Positions 33,016-46,200 of a DNA stretch of 64,000 nt are shown piece by piece. Every line of letters begins with the position of its first letter. The stretch's first letter is position 1. This DNA is from Lasiosphaeris hirsuta. Lineage: Eukaryota > Ascomycota > Sordariomycetes > Sordariales > Lasiosphaeriaceae. The stretch covers positions 372,001 through 436,000 of the forward strand of contig JAUKUA010000010.1 of assembly GCA_030549175.1 (NCBI GenBank), read 5' to 3'. The notes beneath the pieces are model-generated. The model was not told where the DNA came from. It searched no databases and saw only the letters and a list, made by a program, of their open reading frames with translations. The position numbers and the translations under genes were made by a program.

Positions 33016-33199
33016 CTAGAAAAGTCTTTACTACTAAGCCTAAGTATAATAAATAAAAGGACGAAGAGAAGGACTCTAATAAAGAAGCCCATGGTCTAGC
33101 TAAGAAGGTAAAAATCGTAGCTATAACAGAGGTCGATCATCCCGAATTATTCCCCTAGATTATTAAGTTATCTGACGATACCGAAATCTTAGATTTTTA
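33016..33199 (+). mobile_element. Fragment of Gypsy gag, 3' end only
   Basis: Reads roughly KKVKIVAITEVDHPELFP then IIKLSDDTEILDF, matching the inner Gypsy at about 54515-54615 (KKAKVSTI..., DYPELFSRIIKLSDNKDISD). The match stops exactly where the inverted-repeat cassette begins at 33200. It is a relic of the same family as the inner element. Confidence 0.65.
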
Positions 33200-33240
33200 G
33201 GCAATTGCTCGGGGGGCAGTACCCTTTTGCTAGGGGGGCA
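33200..33240 (+). repeat. Left 41-bp terminal inverted repeat
   Basis: Begins GGCAATTGC and contains GGGGGGCAGTACCC and TTTTGCTAGGGGGGCA. It is the inverse of 33900-33928 plus 40127-40138 with one mismatch. Confidence 0.8.
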
Positions 33241-33899
33241 TTAAATTGCTAGGGGGGCAGTACCGACCCACATTTTCAGGTCATTCTGCCGGCAATAAGT
33301 TTAAGCCCCTCCACGCACGCATTGCCAGCTGCCATAAACCCACCTAAAATCGCACTAATACAATGCATCAATTGACACTTCGAACGCCACAACAACAGGA
33401 TCACCAACACAGTGCCCTGGCCAGGAAAAAACGGTCCTTGAGTGCCACACAATTGCCGCGTAATTGAATGACGTAGGCCTGGCCCTGAAAACGCCAAATC
33501 CACACTCTTTGAAGTGCCAGATCAATCCAGGCCCGGTGCCCTAATGGTCGACCGTACCTCGCGACCACTTCGAGTAACCTTTCTTACCACTGAAGGTTCC
33601 GAGGGGCTAGGTGCAGACCTTTTCTTGGTAGCAGATGGCTCCTCGGCACCTCCATTGGTTAGCAGTCGGCTCTTGGGCTTGCTTTTGATTGTCAGCTGGC
33701 TGGCCCTACAAGTGGCGGGGTAATTGTGGGCATCACACAAGTGGTGGGCAGTTGGATCGCTCAATTAGCATATGGGCTGGTATGGCACCTGGCTGGCAGG
33801 GAGGGTCAAACGCGGTGTGGACTTTTGAAGGCGGTGAGGGTCAGGGAGTGGGGGCCCGGGATTTTCCCCATACATAACCCTAACCCTGTATCGGACTAC

Positions 33900-33928
33900 T
33901 GCCCCCCTAGCAAAAGGGTACTGCCCCC
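33900..33928 (-). repeat. Right terminal inverted repeat, inner part
   Basis: 29 bp, an exact reverse complement of 33212-33240. Its last 16 bp (33913-33928) form the left half of the LINE A target duplication. Confidence 0.85.
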
Positions 33929-34087
33929 AGCTCTCTCTCCTCTTTTTATTTTTTCGAAAGAATTGGACTAATCACAACGCCGGGACTAGCTACCCCAAAA
34001 TACCACAACCTGATCACGACCTTCTTTCGCCTTCGGGCACCTCTTCCCACCCTGACAACCAACGCGCGGCCCGTGTACGCTCTTATC

Positions 34088-36490
34088 ATGGCGCCTAAGT
34101 AACGCCTACCACATGCTAACCTGGCCGACTACGCTAGGAAGCTACAAGCCGAACACGACGCCGAGTACTTGGCGAAGTGGGAGGTGATAAAGACCCTCTC
34201 CGAGGCCCTCGATCAGGACTTCGCAAAGATCCCCAAGGGCGAACACCACGTCCGTTAGGGAAGGGAGACCCTCCTTGGGATCAAGGAAGTGATCTACCAG
34301 ACCGTGGGAAGAGCGAAGACCCCGACAAGGTCGGGCACCGAGCCCTTACCTATACCTTCGCCCTATGTAGGCATTAACAACGGCTCGATCTAGACGCCAC
34401 CCCCGGGAACCTACGTGGTACCTATACCAAGGAACGATAAGGTTACTTACTCGACTAACCTAACCTCTCTGTCGGGGACAGTACCACTACTAGCCCCGTT
34501 AACCGATAACACGACCTTATCAAAGGGCATAAACCCCTAGGCCTAATTAGGGGCCGTCACGACAAAGGCTACTAACCCGGCTAACGAATAGAAGACAGCC
34601 TTAACGAGGAAGACCTCGAGCTAGGCCTCTAAGGTAACGGCCCTAGGAAGGTTAATTAACATCGACCTTAGCCAAAAACCTAAGGTACAGACAAAACCGA
34701 AGACTAGCCGGAGAAACAAGTCTAGCTTGCCAGTACCGGGAAGGCTGATACTTACGGTACTGACCGAGTATCCGTGAGCCTAGGCTACGGCCGGCGAGAT
34801 AAGCCTAAGACTACCTAATGTTATAGGAATGAAGCCGGCGGTAGTAAAAGCTATTATTAAAGGAAATAGGTAGTCGGTCTTCCTACGTAAGAGAGACTAG
34901 GATAAGAGAACCGAGGCTATAGTAAAGGCTAAGGTAGTAAAGATACTTTTTTAAGAGAACATAAAGTAGATTACCTACGTCCTAGAGAAAGTACTAAAGA
35001 TAGCCATGACCTTAAAAGGACCCTGGGAAGTTACGGAGGTCATAATAAAATAAGAGGCATAAGCCTCGATAGAGATCCTACCTATACGGGTAGCCCGGAT
35101 TAGAAACGGGACATAGCTAGTATCGTTCGACGATACCTATATCCTCACGAAGACTTTTAAGCTGTTCGGATCAATAATCGTAAGAAGACTTCTACCTAAG
35201 AGAAAAATCCCACTTTGTAAGATATACTATAGGTTTTACTAGGTAAGGGACTATATAATAAAGATAATATATAGTAGATATAGCCGTAAGAAGTACATAG
35301 ATAAGTATCTAGACTTACTATAATATCTTAACTACCTAAGACTATATAGGCCCGATAACATAGGTATATATACCCTAAGGTTAAGGATCACGAACGAAAG
35401 ATAGCTCTTGTTCCCTAGTAAGACAGACATCGAAGAAGAAAGGAAGGTAGGGGCTAAGGCCTATAAAGATAAGATAACTACCTAAGGAAAGAAGGAGGCT
35501 AAGGAGACGAAGATAACGGAGGTTATAACTAAGGTAGTTATAGAAAAGGAGGTCTTTAAGAATAGAAGAGAAAAAACCTTTCTAAAGGCCGAAGCCAAAG
35601 CTGAAGCTAAGGCTAAGAAGGCCGTAGTAATATAGATCGTCCTATCTATATTAGATATAAAAACCCCGGTACGTATAAAGTTAACGGATATCTACGGAAT
35701 GATATCTATACCTACTTAATACTTAGAAGACGTTCCTTTATCTATGGTCGAGGACAAAGAAATGACAGAAGCTCTGAACCCCATAGGAAATATCGGGACT
35801 TTAGTTAGTAAGGCTACGTTTAGTATCCTAGAGGTCCTAATCGTATAAGGTATCGATATAATTAAGGCTAGGAAGTATCTTAGGGAGGCCTTAAAATAAG
35901 TAGCTTAAGAGACCGTAAAGATAATAGGTAAGAGGGCCGGGACTTATGGCAAGGATAAACTAGCGGCATTAAAGGCCTATGGAAAGAAGCTTTAGGTAGT
36001 AGCTAAGACCTACGGCTTCAAAGTCGACCGGAGGAAAATAGCTAGGGCTATAGTAGCTACTATCTAAGACCTAGTATATAGTAAATCGGCCCTAGAGACT
36101 AATCTTAAGACTTATTATTAGATAATATACGAAGCTATAAATATCGACGAAGACATGGACTAAGAGGATATCTAAGATATTTACTAGGTAGTATAACAGT
36201 AGAAAAAGAAGTTATTCCGAAGTATATAGATATATCCTAAGGAATAGGTAGTAAAGAAGGATATCTAGGCCGGACTAATAAGAGAGGTAATTAGGCTAGG
36301 GAGACCCTCGGTAGAGTCACTTAGTAACGATATCCCGTCTAAGAAACTACTACTGATACCGAAACCTCATAAGATAGTAGTAACTCTAATTATATGAGAT
36401 ATCTTTTTTAAGGACACGTTACCTAACCCTTAGAAACGGGAATATACTTAAATTCTATAAAGGAACTTACTACTAATCGTACATAGGTAC
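34088..36490 (+). pseudogene. LINE A ORF1 (gag-like), RIP-inactivated
   Basis: Starts MAPK and then has one stop about every 20-60 codons. The first 300 bases are nearly intact (KTLSEALDQDFAKIPKGEHH, ETLLGIKEVIYQTVGRAKTP). Later parts are Lys-rich and AT-rich. The 3' boundary with ORF2 is approximate. Confidence 0.6.
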
Positions 36491-39400
36491 CGGAGAGCCA
36501 GCTTCTTATCTAGATCTACCTAACTACTATCCCCCTTCCTCCTAAGTACCTAACAAGAGGGGATAGAACTAGGTATTTTTATTATCGATAATTAGAGCTT
36601 TTATAGGAAACGTTACTAAGACTCTTATATACTACGACTCCTTACTTGACTAGGACACCTAAGGTAAATATGACCTAGTCCTCGTATAAAAACCGTAATA
36701 TTTTATAGAGTATAACGAGACTAGGATATATCCGGCCTATATAGCGGTAATAGGAAATAAAACTTATAGTAGACTAGAGGCGGTAGTATACTACGCTAAG
36801 AACTAAAACTAGAAACTAACGGAAGACCTCTGATCAGGGGATGTAGCTAGGGTTAAGAACGGAAGGCTATGAGTCTTTTCGGTATACCGGAATGTAAAGG
36901 CTTAACCCTTATATATCTAAGAGGTCCTAGACCTTAAGAAGGGAGGTAAGGAGTTTCTAATCACGGGAGACTTTAATGTAAGATACTTACTTTAGTAAGT
37001 AGAAAGGTATATAGGGCTAGTAGTAGAAATAATTACTATGTAGGTAAATAGAAAGAGACTATATACCTTGATACGAGATATATTAACCTAGGGAAAGAAC
37101 GTCCTAGATCTCACTTTCTACTCGGACCCGTAGGCTTATAGTAATATTAAGAAGGGTAAGGCTATAGGCTTAGACTACCTTCCCTTAGAAGTAACGATTC
37201 TAGGAAGAACTAGTAAAAAAAACCCCGCTTAGAAGCTTAGCCTACTTAAGCTAAAAGACTAGGTAACTGAGATAAAGGAACGGGTAAGAGGCTTTCTTAC
37301 CGAAGTTGACGGAAGATAAGAAATAGAGGAAGTAGCCTGATAAGTTTAAAAGTCCTTAGAAGGACTATTCCGGAGACACGGTAAGAAGAGATAGTCTAAG
37401 GGAAAAAGATAACTATAGTAAAATAAAGAACTTAAAGAGGTAAAAACATTTCTTTAGGCGGCCAAAGACTAGAGAGACGAAGGGACGAGAGCTCTAATAT
37501 AAGCGGCGTATAAGAAGAAAGTTAAGATAACCTACGTAAGATACTAACACGGGAAGGTCTAGAAGGTAACTAAACTAAGGAACCTATAGAAGGTAATGAG
37601 GTAGTAAGAACGCTAGGTACTAACGGACACTTTACTAAGTCTTACTCTAAGAGGAGGAGGCCTAGTAAGCCATACGGTAGCGTACGTAGTAGCTATTATC
37701 TACGATAAGCTAGTAGCTCTATGGTATAGCTCTGACCTTATGGATACTAAGTACTTTGGTATCTTATAGCTTAGACTACTATGACATATCTTGTAGAGTA
37801 TCGAGGTTACCGAGAAGGAGGCTTACTAAGTATGCTATAGGATACGGACGATAATACTAAGACTAGACAAAGTGACGATAGCTATACTAAAGGCTACCTA
37901 GTATAACGAGATACTAGGCCCTAAGAGAGAGGTAGCTAAGACTCTCTCTGTCCTTATGGTTACGTTTATAACCTTATATAGGATATATCTATAAGTAGGA
38001 TAGTACCTTAAGATTTAAAAGATCACGGAAGTAGTACCTATCTTTAAGATTAAGTACTCTAAGGCGACTATTAAAGGCTTAAGACCGATCTTACTCTTAT
38101 CCTATATCGAGAAAGGCCTAAAGAGGCTAGTAGTAAGAAGGATAGACGTCTTAGCTATATAAGAGAGTCTTATCTATCTATAGTATATAGGTAAGATACT
38201 ATAAAGGTTAGTAATAAACTTACTAACGGTAACGATTTATAATATAAAAGATATATAAGTAAGAAGCTTAGTCGTAGAAGTAGTCACAGCTGACGTAGAA
38301 GGTACCTTTAACATGATATAGAAGCGAAGACTAGAGTAGAAGCTCATAAAGACAAGGTAAGACTATACCGTAACTTACTTTTATACTATCTTTCTAACAG
38401 ACCGAGTCATTACGATTAGAAGAGACCTGACAAGGACCTAGTGACCGATATCGGAAAAACTATTATAAGGCTTTTTCTTCTTACCTATCTTCTTTATATT
38501 ATATCTTGTGGTAATAATAAAGGACGACTAAACTTATTACTACGTAGACGATGTCACGGTCATTATGACAGGTAAGACGGAGGAATTAGTCTAGATTAAA
38601 CTTACGACGAGGCTCGGGAAGCTTCTAACTTAGAAAAAGAGTAACGGAGTCTCTTTCGACGGTACGAAGAGTAAGTATATCCTCTTCACACTAAAAAAGG
38701 ACCTAAGACTAGATATCCTCGTATAAGAAGTCGTCATATCATACAAGGAGGCACTTCGGTAGCTAAAAGTATAGTTTAACCCGTTGTTACATTTTAAGAC
38801 ATACATAAAGGCAGTAGTAACGAGAGGTAAGTTAACGACTACGCTTCTAGACTACATATTAAGTAAAGTTAAGGGGCTAGCCCCGAGGCTTATAGTCTAG
38901 GTAGTTAAGACGATCCTTCTACCAACGTTACTATACACGGCAGAAGCGTAGTATAGACGACGTGGTAAGTACTTTATTAACGACATACTGAACGTAGTAG
39001 TTAATAACGGCCTCTAGGCAGTACTACCGGCATAGAAGACCATAAGGACCACGGTACTATATCTAGAGTCTGAAGTCTTCACGGCTTAACACTTGATCGA
39101 GGCCCGGAAGGATACTTTCGCGAAAAGACTTATCCGTCTAAGCCGGACGTACCTGGTAGTCCGGAAGCTATATAAGCTACGTGTCCCTAGTAAAAAAAGT
39201 GACACGTTCCTAAAGAAGATCGCCCGACGAGTCGGGAGGCCCTCCCCCCTACACGAGGACTTCTTCTAGACTAAAGGAGTAGGGAAAGAGACCCCGATAG
39301 AAGCTCTAACGGCGGCTACTGCCTTAGACAAGGAATGGAAGGACTACTACGTGGAAGAAAGGAGACGCCGGCTACAATAGTAATAGTAGGACGGAGCCTC

Positions 39401-39900
39401 CGAGAACTATCGATACTAGAAGATCTACTAGAAGGACAGGCCACTAGAACTGGCCCTATCTCGCAAAGCTCACGTGGCCTTGCTAGCGGAAAGGACCGGT
39501 CACGGGGACTTCAAGGAGTACCACGAACGGTTTAGCCATGACCTAGAAACCTGGGGGCCCTACGAATGTGGCATCTATAAGAACCGGGGGTACATGTTCA
39601 TATGCTCGCTTAACGCGAAGGCGCTGCCTACTTACAATGGTAGCCCACTGTAGATGGTGTGGAGGAGGTCCAAGAAGTGGCTCGACCTATTTGGGAGCTT
39701 TGTGGATAAGTTACTAGGAAGAAAATACTGGCAATAACGAAAGTAAGAAGAAAATACCGTACAGATTGACACCGAAGAGGAGCCTACGGGGAGGGCCTTA
39801 ACAGATTGAGAACAAAGAAGGTGGCTTTTTTCCACGGGGGTTTTTATGTACCTTAGACTGATGGGAGAGTAAGCCGGGTAGGTAAGGCCCGGAAGCGGCA
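36491..39900 (+). pseudogene. LINE A ORF2 (endonuclease and reverse transcriptase), RIP-inactivated
   Basis: The RT core is recognised by YYVDDVTVIMTG at about 38538-38570. C-terminal Tad-type blocks lie at 39290-39640. Many in-frame TAG and TAA codons break it. The endonuclease part is assigned from position and short matches only. Confidence 0.65.
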
Positions 39901-40110
39901 TTTAAAAGGGGTTCGGAACTTAGGGAGGAGTATGGTATTGTCGGCCCGGAGATCCCGGGCTAGGTTTCTCTTAGCGACGGACTCGGGCGGTAGATCTCCT
40001 TACCGTAGTAGGCCGTGGGCCTCAGGAGTTTGCGGGGACTTTGAGAGCCTCGCTGTACGATTGCCTCTGCGGGGTATAACCCTACACAATAAAATTTCAA
40101 TCAATCAATC

Positions 40111-40126
40111 AAAGGGTACTACCCCC
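40111..40126. repeat. LINE A target site duplication, right copy
   Basis: AAAGGGTACTACCCCC, matching 33913-33928 except G to A. It directly follows the (CAAT)n tail. Confidence 0.85.
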
Positions 40127-40138
40127 CTAGCAATTGCC
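40127..40138 (-). repeat. Right terminal inverted repeat, outer part
   Basis: CTAGCAATTGCC, which completes the 41-bp TIR interrupted by LINE A. Confidence 0.8.
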
Positions 40139-40141
40139 ATT

Positions 40142-42975
40142 AGCTCTCTCCCTTCTTTTAATTTTTTCGAAAGAATTAGACCAATCATAACCCCGGGACT
40201 AGCTACCCCGAAATACCACGACCTGATCACGACCTTTTTCGCCTCCGGGCATCTCTCCCTACCTTGACAACTCACGCGTAGCCCACGCACGTTCTTAACA
40301 TGGCACCTAAGTAACGCCTACTACACGCCAACCTAGCCGACTACACCAGGAAGCTACAAGCCGAATACGACGCCGAGTACCTGGCGAAGTAGGAGGTTAT
40401 TAAGACCCTCTCCGAGGCCTTAGACCAGGGCTTCGCGAAAATCTCCAACGGGAAATACCACGTCTACTAAGGAAGGGAGACCCTCCTTGGGATTAAGGAG
40501 GTGATTTACCGGACCGTGGGAAGAGCGAAGACCCTAACAACGTTAGGTACCGAGCCCTTACCTATACCCTCGTCCTACGTAGGCATTAACAACGGCTTGA
40601 TCTAGACGCCGCCTCCGGAAGCCTACGTAGTACCTATACCAAGGAACGACAGGGCTACCTATTCGACTAACCTAACCCCCTTATCGGAGATAATACTACT
40701 ACTAGTCCCGTTAACCGGCAAAACGACCTAACCAAAGGGCACTACTCCCTAGGCCTAATCAGGGGCCGCTACGATAAAGGCTACTAACCTAGCTAACGAA
40801 TAGAAGACAGTCCCAGTAAGAAAGACCTCAAGTTAAGCCTCTAAAGTAACGGCCTTAGGAGGGCCAATTAACATCGATCTAAGTATAAAACCTAAGGTAA
40901 ATTCTAAGCCTAGTACCGGACAGAGAAATAGGTCCAGCTTACCAGTACCTAATAAGCTGATACTTACGATACCGACCAAGTACCCGTAGGCTCAGGCGAT
41001 AGCCGGCGAGATAAGTCTAAAGTTACCTAATATAATAGGAATAAAGCTGACGGTAATAAAAGTTACTATTAAAAGAAATAAATAGTCAGTCTTCCTACGT
41101 AAGAGAGACTAGGACAAGAGAACTGATACCATAACAAAGGCTAAGGTAATAAAGATACTTCTTTAAGAAAACGTAAAGTAAATTATCTACACTCTAAAGA
41201 AAGTACCTAAGTTAACTATGACTTTAGAGAGACTTCGTAAGGTTACGGAGGTTATGATAAAACAAGAGGTATAGGCCTCGACGGAAATCTTACTTATGAG
41301 AACGGCCTAGACTAGGAACGGAGTATGGTTAGTATCGTTCGATAATACTTACATCCTTACGAAAACCTTTAGGCTGTTTAGATCCGTAATCATAAGAAGA
41401 CTTCTATCAAAAAAGAAAATTTTACTATGTAAGACGTACTACGGGTTTTACTAGATAAGAGATTATATAACGAAGGTAATATATAGTAGATATAGCCATA
41501 AGAAATATATAAATAAGTATCTTAACCTACTACAATGTCTTAACTACTTAGGACTATATAGGCCTAATAACATAGGTATATATACCCTTAGACCGAGGGT
41601 TACGAATAAGGGATAGCTTCTATTCCTTAGTAAAGTAAATATTAAAGAAGGAAGAAAGATAGAGACTAAGGCTTATAAAGATAAGGTAGCTACTTAGGAA
41701 AAAAAGAAGGTTAATATGATAAAGAAAGTAAAGGCTATAATTAGGGTAATTATAGAAAAGAAGGTCTCTAGGAATAAAAGGAAAAAAACCTTTCTAAAGG
41801 CTAAGGCTAAAGCCGAAGCTAAGGCTAAGGAGGCTATAATAACGTAAATTATCTTACCTATATAAGATAAATAAATTTTAATAAGAATAAAGTCGATAAA
41901 TATCTATAGAGTAACCTTTCCTATCTTAACCTCTACTATATGGCTAGAAGACGTCTTCTTATTAACTATTAAAGATAAGGAAATAACGGAAGTTCCCGAA
42001 CCCACAAGTAACATCGGAACCCTAGTAAGTAATATAACGTTTAATATCTTAGAAGTCTTAATTATATATAATATTAATATGATTATAGTAAAGAAATAAC
42101 CTAAAGAGGCCTTAGAACAAATAGTCTAAGAGATCATAAAGGTAATAGGTAAGAGAGCTAAGATCTACGATAAAAAAGAGCTAAGGGTATTAAAAGCCTA
42201 CGGAAAAAAGCTTTAAGTAACGGCTAAGAAATACGGCCTTAGAGTCGACCGGACATTAATAACTAAGGCCATAGTAACAGTAGCCTAAGATTAAAAAAAC
42301 TAGAAACTAGCCATAGAGACTAACCTCAAATCATACTTCTAGATAATATATAAGACTATAGAAATCGACGAGAATATAAACTAAAAAGACATCTAAGGAA
42401 CCTACTAGATAACACGATAATAAAGAGAGAAACTATTCCAGAGTACTAAGACATATTCCGAGAAATAAATAGTAAAAAAAGACGATTAGATAAAACTAAT
42501 AAAGGAGGTAATCGGACTAGAGAAACCCTTAGTAAAATTACCTAATAACGATATCCCGTCTAAGGAACTACTACCGATACCGGCTCTATATAAGACAATA
42601 GTAACCCTAATTATACGAGATATCTTTTCTAAGGATATATTATCTAATCTCTAAAAGCGGAGGTACGTTTAAATCTTATAAAGGAACTTTCTACTAATTA
42701 CACGAAGGTATCAAAAAGCTAGTTCCTTACCTAGGTCTATATAATTACTATCTCCCTCCTTACTAGGTATCTAATAGGAAGAGATAGAACTAGGTACCCC
42801 CGTATACAAATAATCAAAGTCTTTATAGGAAATGTCATAAAGACTCTTACGTGTTATGATTCCCTACTCGACTAAGGAGCCTAAGGTAAGTACGACCTAG
42901 TTCTTATCTAAGAACCATAATATACGATAGAGAGTAATGAAACAAGAGCATACCTAGCCTACGTAGCCATGGTAG
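40142..42975 (+). mobile_element. LINE copy B, 5' part
   Basis: Aligns with LINE A from its first base (AGCTCTCTC). It has ORF1 ATG at 40300 and the same ANLADY/QAEYDAEY region, with more RIP damage than copy A. It breaks at the GGTAG of 42971-42975, where the outer Gypsy element is inserted, at the place matching about 36745-36760 in copy A. Confidence 0.88.
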
Positions 42976-43209
42976 TGCTACGGTCAAAAGGACCGCTTGT
43001 GTAAGCGTTACTTTGGTGGTCCTTCACATGAACACTGACATGATATATTGTATGGTGGTGTAAATAATTTGTAAAGGATGGCCCGTTGGCAATCAGTCTG
43101 GAGGGCGCACTGCCATTATATGGCAGCGTACCCCCTGTGCTCAATTGAGCGTAGGGACTACGTACAACGGACTAACCTATCTAGGCTATCTACATTTTTC
43201 CACGTAACA
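42976..43209 (-). repeat. LTR of outer Gypsy, left (3' LTR of the minus-strand element)
   Basis: 234 bp. The differences from 61148-61381 that I read are all C/T or G/A transitions. Confidence 0.92.
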
Positions 43210-46200
43210 TGTGCCCGGGGTAAAGAATAAAGAAAAGGGTGTCCTCGCTATCGTCCTCCGCTTTCTTGAACTATAAGAAAAGTACTAATTTCCCCCAGCC
43301 CTTTCGTACACCGTTGCCATGCTTAGATTATTCCATTCTCTATGCTTATATCCCTCTAGTCTATAGTATCGAAGAGTGTCTTCCGCTTAGTCGTCTTGGG
43401 AGGCGACTTCTTGGCGGTAGGCTTCTTACGACCGATACCTTTGGTAGGGGTCTCTTAAGTAGGAGAAAAAACTGCCGACTTGCTACGTGTGCTAACCTTG
43501 GGAGTGTCAGTGCCGAATAGGTGAGTAAGGGTACTATGTTTGTTCTGTTTCTTAGGTAGAGTACCTATAATGATTTTACTTTGGGTATCCTTAGTAGGGC
43601 GTTTACGTAAGGTACCGAGGGTCATAATAGGTATAGGGATACTTAAATGAGTAGTCGAGGTGGCTGTAGGTTATGTAGCTAATGGTTACTTAATAGCCTT
43701 GTTAAGCTTTATTAAGTCTTTCTAAAGATCTTAGACCTGGTTGTTAAGTACTTTGGTCTTTAGGCTGACCTTATTTATACGGCCCGTTAAAGCGTTGACT
43801 TACTTCTTAGTAACGTACTTATCGAGGCTATCTATTATCATTCTCTTTATAGCTTAGAAAGCTTTATAGACCTTATCGTGGCTTAGAAGCTCTTTAATCT
43901 TATTCTTAAGGATATTGATCTTACCCTTAAGGCGCTTCTAGAGATTGTACATGTTAATAAGTATACTAGCTGTAGAAGATACATAGATTACTTTGGCCTT
44001 CTTAAGCTTTGTAGTCTTGTTAATAAGTTAGTACTTAAGACGTTAAAACTATATACGTTAGTACTAGTTCGTATTAGTAATAAAGATATTTACTTAGTCG
44101 GCCTAGGTATGAACTTACGTAAGGTCGAGGCGATTAAGGTAGATAAGAACTGAAGATAACTTCTTGTTTAAAGTAGTTATAAGGTAATAGTAGATAGTTA
44201 TAAAGATAAATATCTTTGAAGGTAAATAGTTATCATTAATACTTTACTTATTATATGTTATCTTAGCTTTGTTTAATAACTTCTTTAACTAATATATATA
44301 TAGGTTATTAATTAGACTTTAGTTTTTAATAGCTGACTTTGATCCTTTGGTAAAGATACCCTTGATCTCTTTATTTATTATAAAGAGAAGCTTCGGATCG
44401 TCGATTATAAAGGCGGCGTACTTATAAGTTTCTTATTTACTTATTGACTTGTTATAGTATTTAAACTTAAAGTAGGTTCTATAGTCTAATAAGATTTTAA
44501 GCCCTTTACTACCGGTAGTAAGTTACTTAGCTCTTTACTTAGCTTATTTCTAAAGTATCTTTGTACCTTGGTAGTAATACTTCTTAGGGGTGTAATATTT
44601 GATGGGTAAGCCAGTAAAAAAGTTGGGTAAGCCGCTTAAGAGATCTAAGGTTATTTCTTTATCTTCGTTATCGGACTTACCTTCTATAGTAAGGTTAAAA
44701 TTATCGTCCTTTATATACTTACTTTTGTTATTATCGTAGTTAGAATTATAGTTAGGTAGATTATTAGGTTTAGGCTTGTCGTAGTCATTCTTATTATGTT
44801 TAGTAGTAACGGTAATACTTTCTTAGGCTTATTTAACGTGTCTTAAGGTTTCTTCAGTTAAAATTTAAAGGTATGTAGGATCTAGACTTTTAGCTATCAG
44901 GCTATCCTCGGATACGTCTAGATTATTCGGCTTAGCTTAAGCTATCTTAAATTGACGTTTTATTTTATAAATGTACTTTTGTAAATAACTGAATTTAACT
45001 ATCTCAAAGCGTAAATAAACGTGATAGTAAGATATAAAGAAAGTATAAAGGTATAACTTAATAGTGGTAACGAGGATAGTAATGGTTATAAGAAAGAAAA
45101 ACGTGAAAATTTTATAAGAGGGGTTTTTTAGTTAGTAACCTAGCTTAGTAGGTTAAGGCCTTATGATAAGAAAAATTAACAAAGGAAAAACGACGCTATA
45201 ATAAGGCTTCTATCTGATTATTTAGTCTTTTTTAACTTATAATAAAAAGGTACTTGTATAACTAAGTAAGGTTAATAAAGAAAAGTAAAAGAAAGAAAAG
45301 ATCTAGTATTATGGCTAGAATATTCTCTTACCTTGTTAAGAAAGTTATTTATCCTTAAAAACATCCCTTATTTAATAGTTTAATATTATAAAAGCTTAAC
45401 TATTATTTCTATAATAAGAATAATGTCGACCTTAACGTACTTGATGGCCTTAATACCTTTCTTCTTATGTTCCTTATCTTAGTCGATAAGGTTTCTCGTT
45501 TCGTAACTTATGACGATATCTCTTATGTTTAGTAATAGGTTTACTCTTAGTTCCTATATATTGTCCTTAGCTTTATAGTTCTTTTAATAGACGAGGTACT
45601 TAATACTTAGGTTTTTTTTCTTTTAGCTTACTTTATTACTAATGATATAGTCAAGCTTTTATTCTTCTTATTCATTAACCTTAACAGCTAGTAATACCTA
45701 TCGTTTTTAGTTAAAAGAATCCTTATCTTGTTAAGGGCGGTATAATTACGTAATTAAGACGATTAGGTATATTTCCTATGATACCGAGAAGTTGAGCTTA
45801 TACGTTAGATTGTCTATCTTTATCTTACTAATGATCTTAAATGGGCTTACCCTTTAAGGTAATTATTTTCTTTTTAACTTACTAGGTAGATAGTAACTCT
45901 TATGGAGGTATAGGTAAATAGTATCTCCGATCTTAAAGATCTTAGATATGTATTTGTCGTTATAGTAGAGTTTTGCCATTATACCAACGATATTAAGAAG
46001 CTAAATTACTTCCTTTTAGTAATGTTTCTTAAGAACCTCCGTTACCTTAGTACTTACTTTTATACCTTCTTTCACGGTTAAAATGTTTACTAGGGACCTT
46101 AGCTAGAATCTGAGGACTAGTTCGTTAGGTAATTTATTAATTATAATAGCTAGTATATTATTGATGTTAAACTGGAGTAATAGTAATATATTAACTTATG

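Larger units (their letters stand above)
33929..40110 (+). mobile_element. LINE copy A, Tad-like non-LTR retrotransposon, full length but RIP-damaged
   Basis: 6.18 kb, flanked by the 16-bp duplication AAAGGGTACTGCCCCC (33913-33928 and 40111-40126, one transition). It begins AGCTCTCTC, like copy B, and ends in a (CAAT)n tail. ORF1 starts at ATG 34088 (MAPK) with ANLADYARKLQAEHDAEY. ORF2 contains endonuclease and reverse transcriptase; the catalytic YVDD is at 38541-38552. The C-terminus has ALDKEWKDYYVEERRRR, then HGDFKEYHERFSHDLETWGP and a Cys-rich end, as in fungal Tad elements. Stops (TAA/TAG) are scattered through both ORFs where CAA, CAG or TGG are expected, which is the RIP pattern. The element is dead. 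Confidence 0.88.
33200..40138. mobile_element. 41-bp-TIR cassette (about 740 bp) split by LINE copy A
   Basis: The left TIR is 33200-33240. The right TIR is in two pieces, 33900-33928 and 40127-40138, separated by LINE copy A and its target duplication. Joined, the two TIRs match at 40 of 41 positions. The interior (33241-33899) is GC-normal and shows little RIP, unlike everything to its right. A 19-bp partial duplication (TTAAATTGCTAGGGGGGCA) follows the left TIR. Its frames encode nothing recognisable, so it is a non-autonomous DNA element of unknown family. No clear target duplication around the cassette was found. Confidence 0.65.

Noticed and set aside
33885..33898. CCCTAACCCTG resembling fungal telomere repeat
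   Set aside because: Fewer than two units, in the middle of a transposon cassette; too short to be a telomere or an interstitial array.
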